Below, one piece after another: positions 45,099 through 54,360 of a stretch of 64,000 nucleotides of DNA. This DNA comes from Spirochaetaceae bacterium (GTDB lineage Bacteria > Spirochaetota > Leptospiria > Leptospirales > Leptonemataceae): the NCBI GenBank assembly GCA_002730875.1, contig PCBI01000019.1:464905-528904 (forward strand), written 5' to 3'. The notes below the pieces were generated by a model that was not told the origin of the DNA, did no database searches, and saw nothing but the letters and a program-made list of their open reading frames with translations. The position numbers and the translations under genes were made by a program. The first letter of the stretch is position 1; every line of letters begins with the position of its first letter.

Positions 45099-45951
45099 CC
45101 TGGGCCTCCGGCTCTTCAGAAGCGTTGGCAACATCGGCTTCTTTACGCTCCGCAGCTTCTTCCATGGCCACAGCCGTGGTGTCTCGGCCCAGCTTGAGAA
45201 GATAGCTCACCAGAGCGTCTCCTTTGGTCATGGGCACAGCTTCGCCCAGTTTACAAAGGCTGGCTTCGATTTCCGCTTCATCATAGCCCATGATTACCAT
45301 GGCTCGAGTAGTGTTCTTTCGATCCTGCTCGGAGCAAGATTTCATGAGCATGTTTTTGGCGGCCTGGAAGTCTCCAGCTTTGTAAGGTACGCCAATGGTC
45401 TGCAGCGCTCGCATGTTCGCGATTGTCTGCTCTGCATCCACCGGCTCCAGAAACAGATGAGGATAGGCCGGCATGGGCGAGTTATCCACTGCATCGCGAG
45501 GGTTGATCAAGTGCTCCGCATGCCAGGCAGCGCTGGGCTGAATGCTGGATTCATGCGAAAGGTCCGGACCGGTTCGCTTGGATCCCCATAGGAATGGATG
45601 ATCGTAAACGAACTCTCCCGCTTTGGAATAAGGAGCCTCGCCGTAGGCCAGGTTCGGGTCCCAACGCTGGGTCTCCCATCGGAATGGTCGAATCATCTGA
45701 GTGTGACAATAGAAGCAACCTTCCGCTTGGTACACATCGCGACCGGCCAGTTCAGGGGCGCTGAAAGGAGTAACGGATTCGATTTTCTTAACCTCTCCCA
45801 TCATGAAGAAAGGAGGGATTTCCACCAGGCCACCGATCAAAATGGCGATGGTGGTCCAGATGGTAAGTTTCAATCCATGGGATTCTACTTTAGCGCTGAG
45901 CTTTTCGTACCAGGTTAATTCCTTTGGTATTCTGCTATTTTCTTCTGACAT
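45088..45951 (-). CDS. ccoO: cbb3 oxidase subunit II (CcoO), monoheme cytochrome c
   Basis: 287 residues. N-terminal helix (LTIWTTIAILIGGLVEIPPFF), then the heme c motif GCFYCHTQMIRPFRWE and the CcoO block KRTGPDLSHES and MPAYPHLF. It passes electrons from CcoP to the CcoN catalytic centre. The C-terminus ends in an Ala/Glu-rich tail (MEEAAERKEADVANASEEP). GGAGAAG lies 4 bp from the ATG; it is 20 bp downstream of ccoN. Confidence 0.95.
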   Translation of the reverse strand: MSEENSRIPKELTWYEKLSAKVESHGLKLTIWTTIAILIGGLVEIPPFFMMGEVKKIESVTPFSAPELAGRDVYQAEGCFYCHTQMIRPFRWETQRWDPNLAYGEAPYSKAGEFVYDHPFLWGSKRTGPDLSHESSIQPSAAWHAEHLINPRDAVDNSPMPAYPHLFLEPVDAEQTIANMRALQTIGVPYKAGDFQAAKNMLMKSCSEQDRKNTTRAMVIMGYDEAEIEASLCKLGEAVPMTKGDALVSYLLKLGRDTTAVAMEEAAERKEADVANASEEPEAQDGK

Positions 45952-45971
45952 TTTACTTCTCCTGGCTCAGC

Positions 45972-47420
45972 TTAAGCCTTTTCTCGCAGATCCACAGCTA
46001 CGAAGCCGGAACCAGCGTTTCGTATAGTCATCCAGACATTGTAGATCAGAAGGAAGAATCCTGCCAGGAACAATGTTCCGCCCAGAGCGCGAATCAATCG
46101 ATAGGGCTGCAAGATCTCTACAATCTCAATCCATTTATCGTATTGCAGGGCGCCGGTAGCATCCACAGCTCTCCACATCAGGCCTTCGGTTACTCCGGAT
46201 ACCCACATGGAAACTACGTACAGGATGATCCCGCCGAATGCCATCCAGAAGTGAACCTCTGCCAGTCTTTCGCTATGCAGATTCGTGTTCCACAGTCGGG
46301 GCACCAGGTAGTAGATGGCAACGAAAGCCATGCCGGCCACCCATCCCAGGGCTCCGCCATGCACGTGTCCAATCGTCCAGTCAGTATTGTGCGAAATGGT
46401 GTTTACCGCACGCACAGACATCATGGGGCCTTCGAAGGTGGACATACCGTAGAACGTCAGCGCTACCAGCATGAATTTGATCACCGCATCGGTTCGGATC
46501 TTCTCTTTGGACTGTGTCAGGGTTAGAAAGCCGTTAAGCATACCTCCCCAGGACGGCGCAATCAAGGCTACGGAGAACACCATACCCAGCGTCTGCGCCC
46601 AATCCGGAATCGGAGAATACAGCAGGTGGTGCGGTCCGGCCCAGATGTAGATAAAGATCAGCGACCAGAAGTGAATGATGGAAATTCTGTGACTGAAGAT
46701 GGGAACCCGGGCATGCTTGGGCAGATAGTAGTACATCATCCCCAGAATAGGGGTAGTGAGTACGAAAGCCACAGCATTGTGTCCATACCACCACTGGATG
46801 TTTGCATCCGTGGTTCCACTGAAAATGGAATAGGATTTAAACAGTCCGGAGGGGATGGCCAGGTTGTTTACAATGAACAGAATGGGAATGGTCACCCAGG
46901 TAGCGATATAGAACCAGATAGCCACGTACAGATGCTTCTCCTGACGATTCTTAATCGTCATAAAGAAGTTCAGAGACATGATGACCCACCATACGGCGAT
47001 GATCAAGTCCAGGGGCCACTCCAGTTCTGCGTACTCTTTGCTCTGAGTGAAACCCATAAGCAGAGTAACTACAGCTCCCAGAAGGGTAACCTGATACATC
47101 CAGAAATGCACTCGAGACAGAGTCCGAGACCAGATGGATGTTTTCAGTAGTCGCGGGATGGAATAATACATCGTCGCGAAAATAATACTCAAAGTAAATC
47201 CGAAGATTATCCCGTTTGTGTGAACGGGTCGGATTCGTCCGAAGCTCAGGTGAGGCAAAATGTGCGTCAGGTTCCAGGATGGATAAACCATCTGGAATGC
47301 CGCAATTACGCCCATGAGCATGGCTGCAACACCATAGAATATAGTGCTGAGCACCCACCAGCGAACGATCTGGTTATCGTAATCCGGCGCCGGGCCGGCA
47401 GTGTTGGTCTGTTCCTGCAT
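45972..47420 (-). CDS. ccoN: cbb3 oxidase catalytic subunit I (CcoN)
   Basis: 482 residues, 12 or more membrane helices, heme-copper oxidase fold. Visible ligand regions: LPHLSFGRIRPVHTNGIIFGF (low-spin heme His), QWWYGHNAVAFVLTTPILGMMYYYLPK (CuB His plus the cross-linked tyrosine), WAGPHHLLYSPIPDW (CuB His pair), TDWTIGHVHGGALGWVAGM (heme His ligands). High-affinity terminal oxidase for microaerobic respiration. First gene of the cco locus, with AAGAGG upstream. A sigma-70-like promoter lies ~240 bp upstream. Confidence 0.97.
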   Translation of the reverse strand: MQEQTNTAGPAPDYDNQIVRWWVLSTIFYGVAAMLMGVIAAFQMVYPSWNLTHILPHLSFGRIRPVHTNGIIFGFTLSIIFATMYYSIPRLLKTSIWSRTLSRVHFWMYQVTLLGAVVTLLMGFTQSKEYAELEWPLDLIIAVWWVIMSLNFFMTIKNRQEKHLYVAIWFYIATWVTIPILFIVNNLAIPSGLFKSYSIFSGTTDANIQWWYGHNAVAFVLTTPILGMMYYYLPKHARVPIFSHRISIIHFWSLIFIYIWAGPHHLLYSPIPDWAQTLGMVFSVALIAPSWGGMLNGFLTLTQSKEKIRTDAVIKFMLVALTFYGMSTFEGPMMSVRAVNTISHNTDWTIGHVHGGALGWVAGMAFVAIYYLVPRLWNTNLHSERLAEVHFWMAFGGIILYVVSMWVSGVTEGLMWRAVDATGALQYDKWIEIVEILQPYRLIRALGGTLFLAGFFLLIYNVWMTIRNAGSGFVAVDLREKA

Positions 47421-47738
47421 ATTGGGTCCTCTTGGGAGTCAGGTGTGAACCTCCGATGACGGGTGGCGGTCCGGTTTTCGAACTGCTATCGCATCCAACC
47501 ATTCTGAATCGAGCTGCGTTCGGGTTCTTCCCTATCTCTGTATCGCAACTCGATAATACCAGGGGTGATGGTATGAAATGGCCCGGAGATTCCTGTCTGT
47601 GTTATAACGGACGATACTGTGAGCAAGTTTCTTTCTTTTTGGTTGCCGTTTATGGGCGAATTATATATGAAAATGAGATACGGTTTCAATTTTTCCCTAC
47701 TTGACCGGTAGAGTATCCGTCCCTTTCTTTCTCAGAAC
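47421..47738. other. Intergenic region between ccoN and ABC exporter genes
   Basis: 318 bp, divergent. It holds the sigma-70-like promoter at 47660-47689 for the minus strand, giving ccoN a ~230-base leader. No FNR box (TTGAT-N4-ATCAA) was found. The part near 47640-47700 is AT-rich. No reading frame or RNA gene is convincing. Confidence 0.5.
47660..47689 (-). promoter_or_regulatory. Sigma-70-like promoter for the cco locus
   Basis: On the minus strand: TTGAAA (47684-47689), 18-base spacer, TATAAT (47660-47665). The -10 is a perfect consensus. Transcription would start near 47652 and run ~230 bases to the ccoN ATG. Not tested; based on sequence match only. Confidence 0.5.
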
Positions 47739-48581
47739 ATGATCGAAACAAAAACCCTGGGCCGAGACTATATACGAGGCGAAAGAGCGCTCACTGTGCT
47801 GGATGATGTTAGCTTTATTGTTCAAAGCGGGGAGTTTGTTTCGATTACCGGACCCTCCGGTAGCGGCAAGTCCACTCTGCTGGGGCTTCTGGCCGGACTG
47901 GACCGCCCTACCCGGGGAAGCGTCTGGCTGGAAGGTCAAAATCTTAACGATCTGGATGAAACCAGCCTTTCCCGTTTTCGCGGAAGCCGGATCGGCTTTG
48001 TGTTTCAGAATTTTCAGCTAGTTCCCACACTGACCGCGCTGGAAAACGTTAGTCTTCCGCTACGTCTTCAGGATGCGGTGGGCGCCGACGAAAAAGCCCG
48101 GCAAATGCTCAACCGAGTCGGTCTGGCAGACCGTTTGAACCATTATCCCACTCAGTTATCCGGCGGAGAGATGCAGCGGGTAGCCATAGCCCGGGCTTCG
48201 GTGATTGCTCCTTCTATTCTATTCGCCGATGAACCCACCGGAAACCTGGACTCGGGAAGCGGCGACCGAGTAATCGACTTGCTGATGGAGTCCCGTAAGC
48301 ACTGTACCCTGGTGCTGGTTACGCACAATCCGGAGCTTGCCAGTCTGGCTGACCGCGAGATTCGCCTGCGCGACGGCAAAGTCGAACAAATCGTTACTCA
48401 TCGCAAAGCCTCCCGAACGGGGGCAAAAAAGAAGGTAGCGGCCACCGCCAGTCCCCGGGCGAAGAGTAAACCCGCGCCAAAGAAGGGTAACGCCACCCGA
48501 TCCAGTACTCGAAAGGCCGCCACCGGAAAAGGCGGCGGTCAGAGGCCCGCTCGAAGCGGCAAGAAGAAGGCTGCGAAATGA
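47739..48581 (+). CDS. ABC transporter ATPase (LolD/YbbA type) with Lys/Arg-rich tail
   Basis: 280 residues. Walker A GPSGSGKST, Q-loop FVFQNFQLVPTLTALENV, signature LSGGEMQRVAIARA, Walker B ILFADEPTGNLDSG, H-loop VTHN. This is the MacB/LolD/YbbA class that drives FtsX-type permeases. The last ~59 residues are a low-complexity basic tail of A, K, R, S, G and P, with about 21 Lys/Arg, like a histone H1 tail, which is unusual for this family. The stop overlaps the permease start (ATGA). Confidence 0.9.
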   Translation: MIETKTLGRDYIRGERALTVLDDVSFIVQSGEFVSITGPSGSGKSTLLGLLAGLDRPTRGSVWLEGQNLNDLDETSLSRFRGSRIGFVFQNFQLVPTLTALENVSLPLRLQDAVGADEKARQMLNRVGLADRLNHYPTQLSGGEMQRVAIARASVIAPSILFADEPTGNLDSGSGDRVIDLLMESRKHCTLVLVTHNPELASLADREIRLRDGKVEQIVTHRKASRTGAKKKVAATASPRAKSKPAPKKGNATRSSTRKAATGKGGGQRPARSGKKKAAK

Positions 48582-51154
48582 AGCTTTCTTATGGATTGGA
48601 GCTGGCCTGGAAAGAAACTCGAAACTCTCGGGGTAAGCTGGCCTTTTGCTTTCTATCAATAGCGCTGGGCACCGCGGCTATCGCGCTCATCCAGACCACT
48701 GTCAACGGAGTGGAACAGAGCATCGAATCCCAGACTCGCCGATTGGTGGGCGCGGATTTAATTCTGGAGTCCACCAGGGATCTGGATGGCCCTAAAGCCA
48801 CGGAAATCCGGCAGGGGCTTCTGGACAACGGATCCGACTCGGCCCGATTAATCGAATTCAATACCATGGCCCAGAAACGCGGGCCGGACGATGAAGTTCA
48901 GTCCACGGCTCTTGCCAGGATTCGCGCCGTTGGCTCCGGGTTCCCTTTCTATGGAAGAGTACGCACTGAACCGGCCGACGTCTGGTCCAGCCTCCAGAAA
49001 ACGGGTCCGGACAATTTGCCCGGCGCCATCCTGGACCCGGATCTTGCTCGCAGTATGGAGCTCAAGCCTGGACAAAAGTTAAAGTTAGGCGATCAGGAAT
49101 TCAGAATGCTGGGCGTTTTTGTGCCCGAACCCGGCACGGTGGCTTCAGGATTCGGTTATGCAAAGACCCTGTACATTGGCGCGGACTTCGCCGTTGCCAC
49201 CAATCTGCTGCAGCGTGGGAGTAGGGTGCGATACCACGAACTGTTCAAGCTGCCCGAAACCCTGTCTGCCGAAGAAGTGAAGGCTGAATACTTTTCCGCC
49301 GCCTTGCGCGAGGAAAACCTGGAAGTGAGTACTTCAAAAGAAGGGGCGGACAGTTTGCGCCGCTTTCTTCGCATTGTGGCGGACTTTTTGAGCATTGTTG
49401 GCATCGTGACGTTGATCCTGGGCGGGTTGGGCATAGGTTCGGGGATAAGTGTCTTTCTCAAAGATAGAATCCAACACGGCGCCATTCTGCGGAGCCTGGG
49501 AGCGACCCCCGCGCAGGTATTTGCCATCTACTTTTTCCTTTCCATGATCCCGGGAATCCTGGGTTCTTTGATGGGCGCCATTCCTGGTAGCCTTTTGCCT
49601 CCGCTGGCTTTCGAATGGCTCAAGTCGGCGCTGGGTAGCGATCTTCTGCCCGTACAAATCCATCTTGAGTTTTCCTGGTTAACACTCTTCCAATCTGTGC
49701 TGGTAGGAACCGTGGCCTGCGCTTTGTTTGTTCTGATCCCGGTTTTTCGCATGCGCAACGTTTCTCCCTTGCGGGTGATTCGAAAAAGCGTGGAAGAAGG
49801 CTCCGAACGCAGTCGCATCATAGTAGTTCTCGGGGTGGCGGCCCTATCCCTGGTATCCATGGTGGCCGTGGTGTACTGGCAAACCGATTCCGCCGGCGCC
49901 TCCGCCGGTTTCGCCGCCGCGATAGCTGGATGTATTGCCCTTCTTTATCTGTTTGCCATGGGTGTTATGCGGCTGGCGAGGTTTATTCCGGCTCGTTCCA
50001 TCCACGCCTCCTATGGTATTGCCAGTCTGTATAGACCGGGAAACCAGACAGCCAGTGTGCTTACCAGTATTGGCCTGGGCATCCTTCTCCTTAGCGCGGT
50101 CTACATCCTGGAAAATTCCATTCAGGAAGAGATTAACGTCGAAACTCGCGAAGACTTACCCAATGTCTTTGTGATCGATCTTCAAAAGGAGCAGGTAAGC
50201 GATTTCAAAGAATTCATTGAAAGCCGGGGCGCCAACGATATCTCCATGGCGCCCATGATTCCGGCCAGGCTCCAGGCTATAAATGGTAATCGCCTGGATA
50301 AGTCAGCGGTGGATCCGGATTCCGTGAATCGTAGCTGGGAAGACCGCCTGTTGACCCGGGAATACCGGGTCACCTATCGCGATCGAACCATCTCTTCGGA
50401 GGAAGTGACCGAAGGGGAATTCTGGGAAGGGGTACCGTCCGATCAGCAAGTGTCCATAGATGAAGATCTGGCGGAAAGGCTGGGTATTGAAGTGGGCGAT
50501 ACCATTACCATGGATATCCAGGGCCTTCCCTTAGACGCCGCCGTAACCAGTTTACGGGAAGTGGAATGGCAGGCCATCAAACCGAATTCATATTTCGTAT
50601 TTTCGCCGGGTATGCTCGAAAACGCGCCCGGCATGACCATTGCCAGCTTTCGCCTGGAGTCGGACATTGTAGAGTTCCAGAAGGGCATGGTCGAGCGATT
50701 CCCCAATCTAACAATAATCGATATCTCCGAGGCCGTGCGAAATGCCAGCTACATCATGCAGCGGGTGAGCGGGGTGATTCAGTTCTTATCGTATCTGACG
50801 CTGATCAATGGAATCGTAATCCTTGTGGGCGCGGTTGCGGCCGGACGTTTTCAGCGACTCAAGGAGAGCATGCTGCTCAAAGTACTGGGCGCTCATGCAA
50901 AAGACATTCGCAAGATTCTAACTTACGAATATGGAATTCTTAGCTTTCTGGGATGCGTTGTGGGCTGGCTTCTGGCCGAAGTTGTCAGTCGTCCGGTGCT
51001 CTCCTACTTCTTCGAAAGCGATGCGGCGGTGCCCTACGGCGCTTTATCGCTTCTGTTTGGCGGAACAGTAGCCCTGAATATTCTGATCGGACTATGGATT
51101 AGCCGAGAAGTCTTTCACACATCGCCGGTGCAACTCATTCGCGAAGAAGGGTAG
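48578..51154 (+). CDS. FtsX-family ABC permease (YbbP type)
   Basis: 858 residues. The N-terminal helix is followed by a MacB-PCD-like periplasmic region (QTRRLVGADLILESTRDLDG), then an FtsX block (IVGIVTLILGGLGIGSGISVFLKDRIQHGAILRSLGAT), further helices, a second periplasmic domain and a C-terminal FtsX block (YLTLINGIVILVGAVAAGRF...LLKVLGAHAKDIRKILTYEY). This is the double-FtsX arrangement of YbbP. With the ATPase it forms an exporter of lipoprotein-, lipid- or peptide-type substrates; the substrate is not deducible. Confidence 0.9.
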   Translation: MKLSYGLELAWKETRNSRGKLAFCFLSIALGTAAIALIQTTVNGVEQSIESQTRRLVGADLILESTRDLDGPKATEIRQGLLDNGSDSARLIEFNTMAQKRGPDDEVQSTALARIRAVGSGFPFYGRVRTEPADVWSSLQKTGPDNLPGAILDPDLARSMELKPGQKLKLGDQEFRMLGVFVPEPGTVASGFGYAKTLYIGADFAVATNLLQRGSRVRYHELFKLPETLSAEEVKAEYFSAALREENLEVSTSKEGADSLRRFLRIVADFLSIVGIVTLILGGLGIGSGISVFLKDRIQHGAILRSLGATPAQVFAIYFFLSMIPGILGSLMGAIPGSLLPPLAFEWLKSALGSDLLPVQIHLEFSWLTLFQSVLVGTVACALFVLIPVFRMRNVSPLRVIRKSVEEGSERSRIIVVLGVAALSLVSMVAVVYWQTDSAGASAGFAAAIAGCIALLYLFAMGVMRLARFIPARSIHASYGIASLYRPGNQTASVLTSIGLGILLLSAVYILENSIQEEINVETREDLPNVFVIDLQKEQVSDFKEFIESRGANDISMAPMIPARLQAINGNRLDKSAVDPDSVNRSWEDRLLTREYRVTYRDRTISSEEVTEGEFWEGVPSDQQVSIDEDLAERLGIEVGDTITMDIQGLPLDAAVTSLREVEWQAIKPNSYFVFSPGMLENAPGMTIASFRLESDIVEFQKGMVERFPNLTIIDISEAVRNASYIMQRVSGVIQFLSYLTLINGIVILVGAVAAGRFQRLKESMLLKVLGAHAKDIRKILTYEYGILSFLGCVVGWLLAEVVSRPVLSYFFESDAAVPYGALSLLFGGTVALNILIGLWISREVFHTSPVQLIREEG

Positions 51155-51387
51155 AGGCCATGAGGCCACAGGCGAGGCCATTGCCGCCGCATTCATTTTG
51201 ACTATATTGGCCCGCAATTTCGGCGCAGACAGGCTAATCGAAGTCATTCCAGAAGACCGAGAGTATTTTTAAGGCCCCTGTCGGATGACCTGGAAGATTC
51301 AATTGCATGGGGTGCAACATTATAATGCCGCAAACATGCTGACCGCGTTGCACAAAACCCCTGGACTTCTGATTTGATTGCCCTAAT
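51155..51387 (+). other. Intergenic region upstream of MscS gene
   Basis: 233 bp between the permease stop and the MscS-like ATG. No convincing terminator, RNA or short frame is seen. The sequence just before the ATG (TTGATTGCCCTAAT) gives no Shine-Dalgarno match. Confidence 0.4.
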
Positions 51388-52251
51388 ATGAACTCAATGA
51401 GTTTGCAGCGAATCTATACTCTTCTGGAGCAGAAATTAATGGGCTGGCTGGATGCCCTGGTAATCAGCCTGCCCAATGCTATTGCAGCCATAGTCGTAAT
51501 TATCATTTTCTTTATCCTGGCCAAACTGGCCCGGAGGGCCACTCAACGCGTTCTGGACCGCTTCTCGCGCAATGCGAATATGGTGCATATCCTGGGCGGT
51601 ATCGCACAGATTACCGTGATGGGTATTGGGCTGTTCGTGGCCCTGGGCGTTCTCAAGCTGGACCGAGCGGTGTCCAGCCTACTGGCCGGGGCTGGCATTC
51701 TTGGTCTGGCTCTGGGCTTTGCCTTTCGGGACGTCGCTTCCAATTATCTTAGCGGAATCATTCTCGCCTTTCAAAAGCCCTTCGTTGTAGGCGATATCGT
51801 GGAGATTCGCGGGCATTTTGGGTCGATAACCAGGATAGGTCTGGGCGCAGCAGATCTGCGGACTCCGCAGGGTCAGGTTGTGGTGATCCCCAATGGCGAA
51901 GTATACCGCCAGCCGCTCAAGAACTTCAGTCGAACCGGTATTCGTCGCATTGATTTGCCGGTGATGCTCCCTTTCGAATGCGATCTGCAAAAGGCCACTT
52001 CGGTGATGAAGGCAGCGCTGGAGACATTACAGCTGCGAAAGCCCGAGACAGAATTCAGCGTGCTTCTGGATGAAGCCGGCGAATACGGTATGAAGGCGAT
52101 TGCGCGCTACTGGATCGACTATCCCGGTCAGCAGGGCTACTTTGACGCAAAGCATGAAGGCTTAATCGCAATGCACGGAGCCTTGCGGCGAGTCGGAATC
52201 AAGGTGGCTGTTCCCGTGCGAAAGGTGGATCTTTCGGCTACGTTGTTTTGA
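51388..52251 (+). CDS. Small-conductance mechanosensitive channel (MscS family)
   Basis: 287 residues with three N-terminal helices. The pore-lining third helix is rich in Ala/Gly (SSLLAGAGILGLALGFAFRDVASNYLSG), followed by the MscS beta domain (PFVVGDIVEIRGHFGSITRIGLGAADLRTPQGQVVVIPNG) and a C-terminal alpha/beta domain. Length equals E. coli MscS (286). It relieves osmotic down-shock in the inner membrane. Confidence 0.93.
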   Translation: MNSMSLQRIYTLLEQKLMGWLDALVISLPNAIAAIVVIIIFFILAKLARRATQRVLDRFSRNANMVHILGGIAQITVMGIGLFVALGVLKLDRAVSSLLAGAGILGLALGFAFRDVASNYLSGIILAFQKPFVVGDIVEIRGHFGSITRIGLGAADLRTPQGQVVVIPNGEVYRQPLKNFSRTGIRRIDLPVMLPFECDLQKATSVMKAALETLQLRKPETEFSVLLDEAGEYGMKAIARYWIDYPGQQGYFDAKHEGLIAMHGALRRVGIKVAVPVRKVDLSATLF

Positions 52252-52404
52252 GCGGGCCCCCGTATCCATGGTCTCTGCGCTATTCGACGGGGAATCGGCC
52301 GGCATGGCAATACCGCCTCTGCCATTCCCGTCATGTAGTCCGGTACCGTCGCATCCGCCTAAGAGAGTGCCAATTCTCTATTCAAAAGTCTTTGGCAAAG
52401 CCCG

Positions 52405-52956
52405 TCAGTATTCGACGGAGTACCGAAGTTCCGCGAAGCCGGGTCCCATCTGTGTGGCAGACACTAGCTTTAGGCGGCCGGGTGGCGTAATCCGCGGAAA
52501 GAGGGGCATGCCTTTTCCCAGCGTCGTGGAACCGACCTGAATAATCAATTCGTCCAGCAGACCAGCATCGTAGAATTGCCCGGCCAGATCGCCGCCGCCC
52601 ACCACCCACAGGTTTTGGCCGGCAGCCGCTTCCGCCATTTCTGCATGAACCGGACGCACATCCCCACGGACCAGCCGAATGTCTGCCCCGGGCGGTAACT
52701 CCAGATGTCGGGAACTGAATAGCCAGACCGGCTTTTCGTAGGGCCAGGGCTGCTCGTCCGGACTACCCGGGCGCAGATGATGGTCCATCATCCATTGAAA
52801 CGTGGACGAACCCATGGCCAGGGCGCCGACTTCGGCGAAGAAATCAGCATAGCCGGTCTCTGCAATGTCTCCTAGCGGAAACAGCCATTCCAGACTATGA
52901 TCTTCTGTAGCGATGAATCCATCAAGAGTAGATGCTGTATAATACTGAGTTTTCAT
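52405..52956 (-). CDS. RibD C-terminal/dihydrofolate-reductase-like NADPH reductase
   Basis: 183 residues starting MKTQYYTASTLDGFIA, with GGAG eight bases upstream. RibD_C/DHFR fold: TLDGFIATEDHSLEWLF, ALAMGSSTFQWMM, LWVVGGGDLAGQFYDAGLLDELIIQV, GMPLFPRI. Family members are NADPH-dependent reductases; the substrate for these single-domain forms is generally unknown. Located alone between MscS and the saccharopine-dehydrogenase-like gene. Confidence 0.85.
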   Translation of the reverse strand: MKTQYYTASTLDGFIATEDHSLEWLFPLGDIAETGYADFFAEVGALAMGSSTFQWMMDHHLRPGSPDEQPWPYEKPVWLFSSRHLELPPGADIRLVRGDVRPVHAEMAEAAAGQNLWVVGGGDLAGQFYDAGLLDELIIQVGSTTLGKGMPLFPRITPPGRLKLVSATQMGPGFAELRYSVEY

Positions 52957-53238
52957 TACGCATTCTCCGGCTTCGCAGGATCTCGCTCATGGCATTCGGC
53001 AATGGCGCCACCGGAGTTGGAATGGCGCCTGGGCATCCTGGTTTCCGGGGCGGCCGCCCTCTGAGGCGGAGTCGGCAAGCCTTCTTTTTACGGACAGTAT
53101 ATCTTAAGGGTGCGACAATTTCCGGAATCGTCCACCAACGGGTTCCAACTCCTTCGGGTTGCCGGCGGGTCCTTTCCGACCTTTCGGACCATTCAGGCCT
53201 GTCGCCGCCCATCCCCTGTATCCCTGGCTTCGCAAGGG
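52957..53238. other. Intergenic region, GC-rich
   Basis: 282 bp between two minus-strand genes. Open frames across it are not supported by start sites. It must contain the promoter of the reductase gene, but no clear -35/-10 stands out. Nothing else recognised. Confidence 0.35.
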
Positions 53239-54303
53239 CTAATTCGGTAGCTGCCTCAAAATCTTTGTATCTGGCAACTCCAGGACGAGATCCGAGCCAA
53301 AGGCCATGGATGGAGTAAGAAAACCGGACAGTCCCTTCGCCTTTTCCAGCTTCTCCAACACCTTGATGGAAGACTCGACGGTGAATCGATAGCCCTCCAT
53401 GGTTTCTATTTCCACCTCGGCGAATTCGCTTTCGTTTGCGCTATTCCAGGCGCGCGCATAAACGTAGCTGCGATCGGAATTTCTGGTCTTTTCGTCCGGT
53501 CCGGCGCTTCCCGAATCGATGCGATTGCGCAGAAAAGATTGCACTCCGGCATTTTTTAATAAGCCGGTGAACGGGCGAATCAGCGGCGCCATGAACACTG
53601 GCAGCCCTGGAACCATAGAATACACTGTGACGTTTCCAATCCCCGTGGATATACCAGCGGTGAATACATCGCCCCAGGGGATGCTGAACCCGGTGCGATC
53701 CTTGCCGGCCAATCGCACTGTTTTCTTTAACTTGAGTAGCGCTCCGCTTTCAACTTTGCCGTTTCGCCGTATTCTGTTTCCGTTCGGCATTTGCAATAGC
53801 GCGCTTTTCATGGTTCCCCGCGACATCTGACCAAGAGAGAAAAAGGCAATGTCGAGATCCGTGGCATTCTTACATCTTGCGGTAACCATATTTGCGGCGC
53901 AGTCGGTGGGCACCACGTCGAATCCGGTGCCCGGCATCAACGCAACGCCGGCTTTTTTCGCCTCTCCATCCAGACTGTGGATCGTCTGGAAAACCGGGAT
54001 CTCGCCAGTGATGTCCATGTAGTGAACGCCAGCGGCGATGCAGGCCCGGGCCATGGGCTCGGCCGTGTGCACGAACGGTCCGGCGCAATGAAGAACGGCG
54101 AAGCAATCCTTTATGGAGGACTGAATTTTGCTCGAGTCATCGAGATCAAATACACGAAAGGGTAGATCCAGCTTCTCCGCCAGAGGTCGAATCCTGTCTG
54201 GATTTCGGCCGGCCAGAATGGCCGGGTAGTCCAGCTCCTTGCACTTTTCCGCAATTAGCTCGCCGGTGTATCCGCTGGCGCCGTAGATAATAAATGATTT
54301 CAT
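53239..54303 (-). CDS. Saccharopine-dehydrogenase-like NAD(P) oxidoreductase
   Basis: About 354 residues from MKSFIIYGASGYTGELIAE. Rossmann motif GASGYTG, then LAGRNPDRIRPLAEKL and VLHCAGPFVHTAEPMARACIAAGVHYMDITGEIPV, the characteristic block of the saccharopine dehydrogenase / trans-acting enoyl reductase family. Such proteins often act in lipid or secondary metabolism; the substrate is unknown here. The in-frame upstream extension (to 54390) overlaps the divergent M48 gene and is rejected. 57 bp separates the two starts. Confidence 0.85.
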   Translation of the reverse strand: MKSFIIYGASGYTGELIAEKCKELDYPAILAGRNPDRIRPLAEKLDLPFRVFDLDDSSKIQSSIKDCFAVLHCAGPFVHTAEPMARACIAAGVHYMDITGEIPVFQTIHSLDGEAKKAGVALMPGTGFDVVPTDCAANMVTARCKNATDLDIAFFSLGQMSRGTMKSALLQMPNGNRIRRNGKVESGALLKLKKTVRLAGKDRTGFSIPWGDVFTAGISTGIGNVTVYSMVPGLPVFMAPLIRPFTGLLKNAGVQSFLRNRIDSGSAGPDEKTRNSDRSYVYARAWNSANESEFAEVEIETMEGYRFTVESSIKVLEKLEKAKGLSGFLTPSMAFGSDLVLELPDTKILRQLPN

Positions 54304-54360
54304 CCAGTCAGAGTAATTTTGCTTGGCTGTCAGCGCAATCCATGTATTATCCAGGAATAT

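Noticed and set aside
47421..47738. FNR/Anr box upstream of ccoN
   Set aside because: No TTGAT-N4-ATCAA or close variant was seen; only a sigma-70-like promoter.
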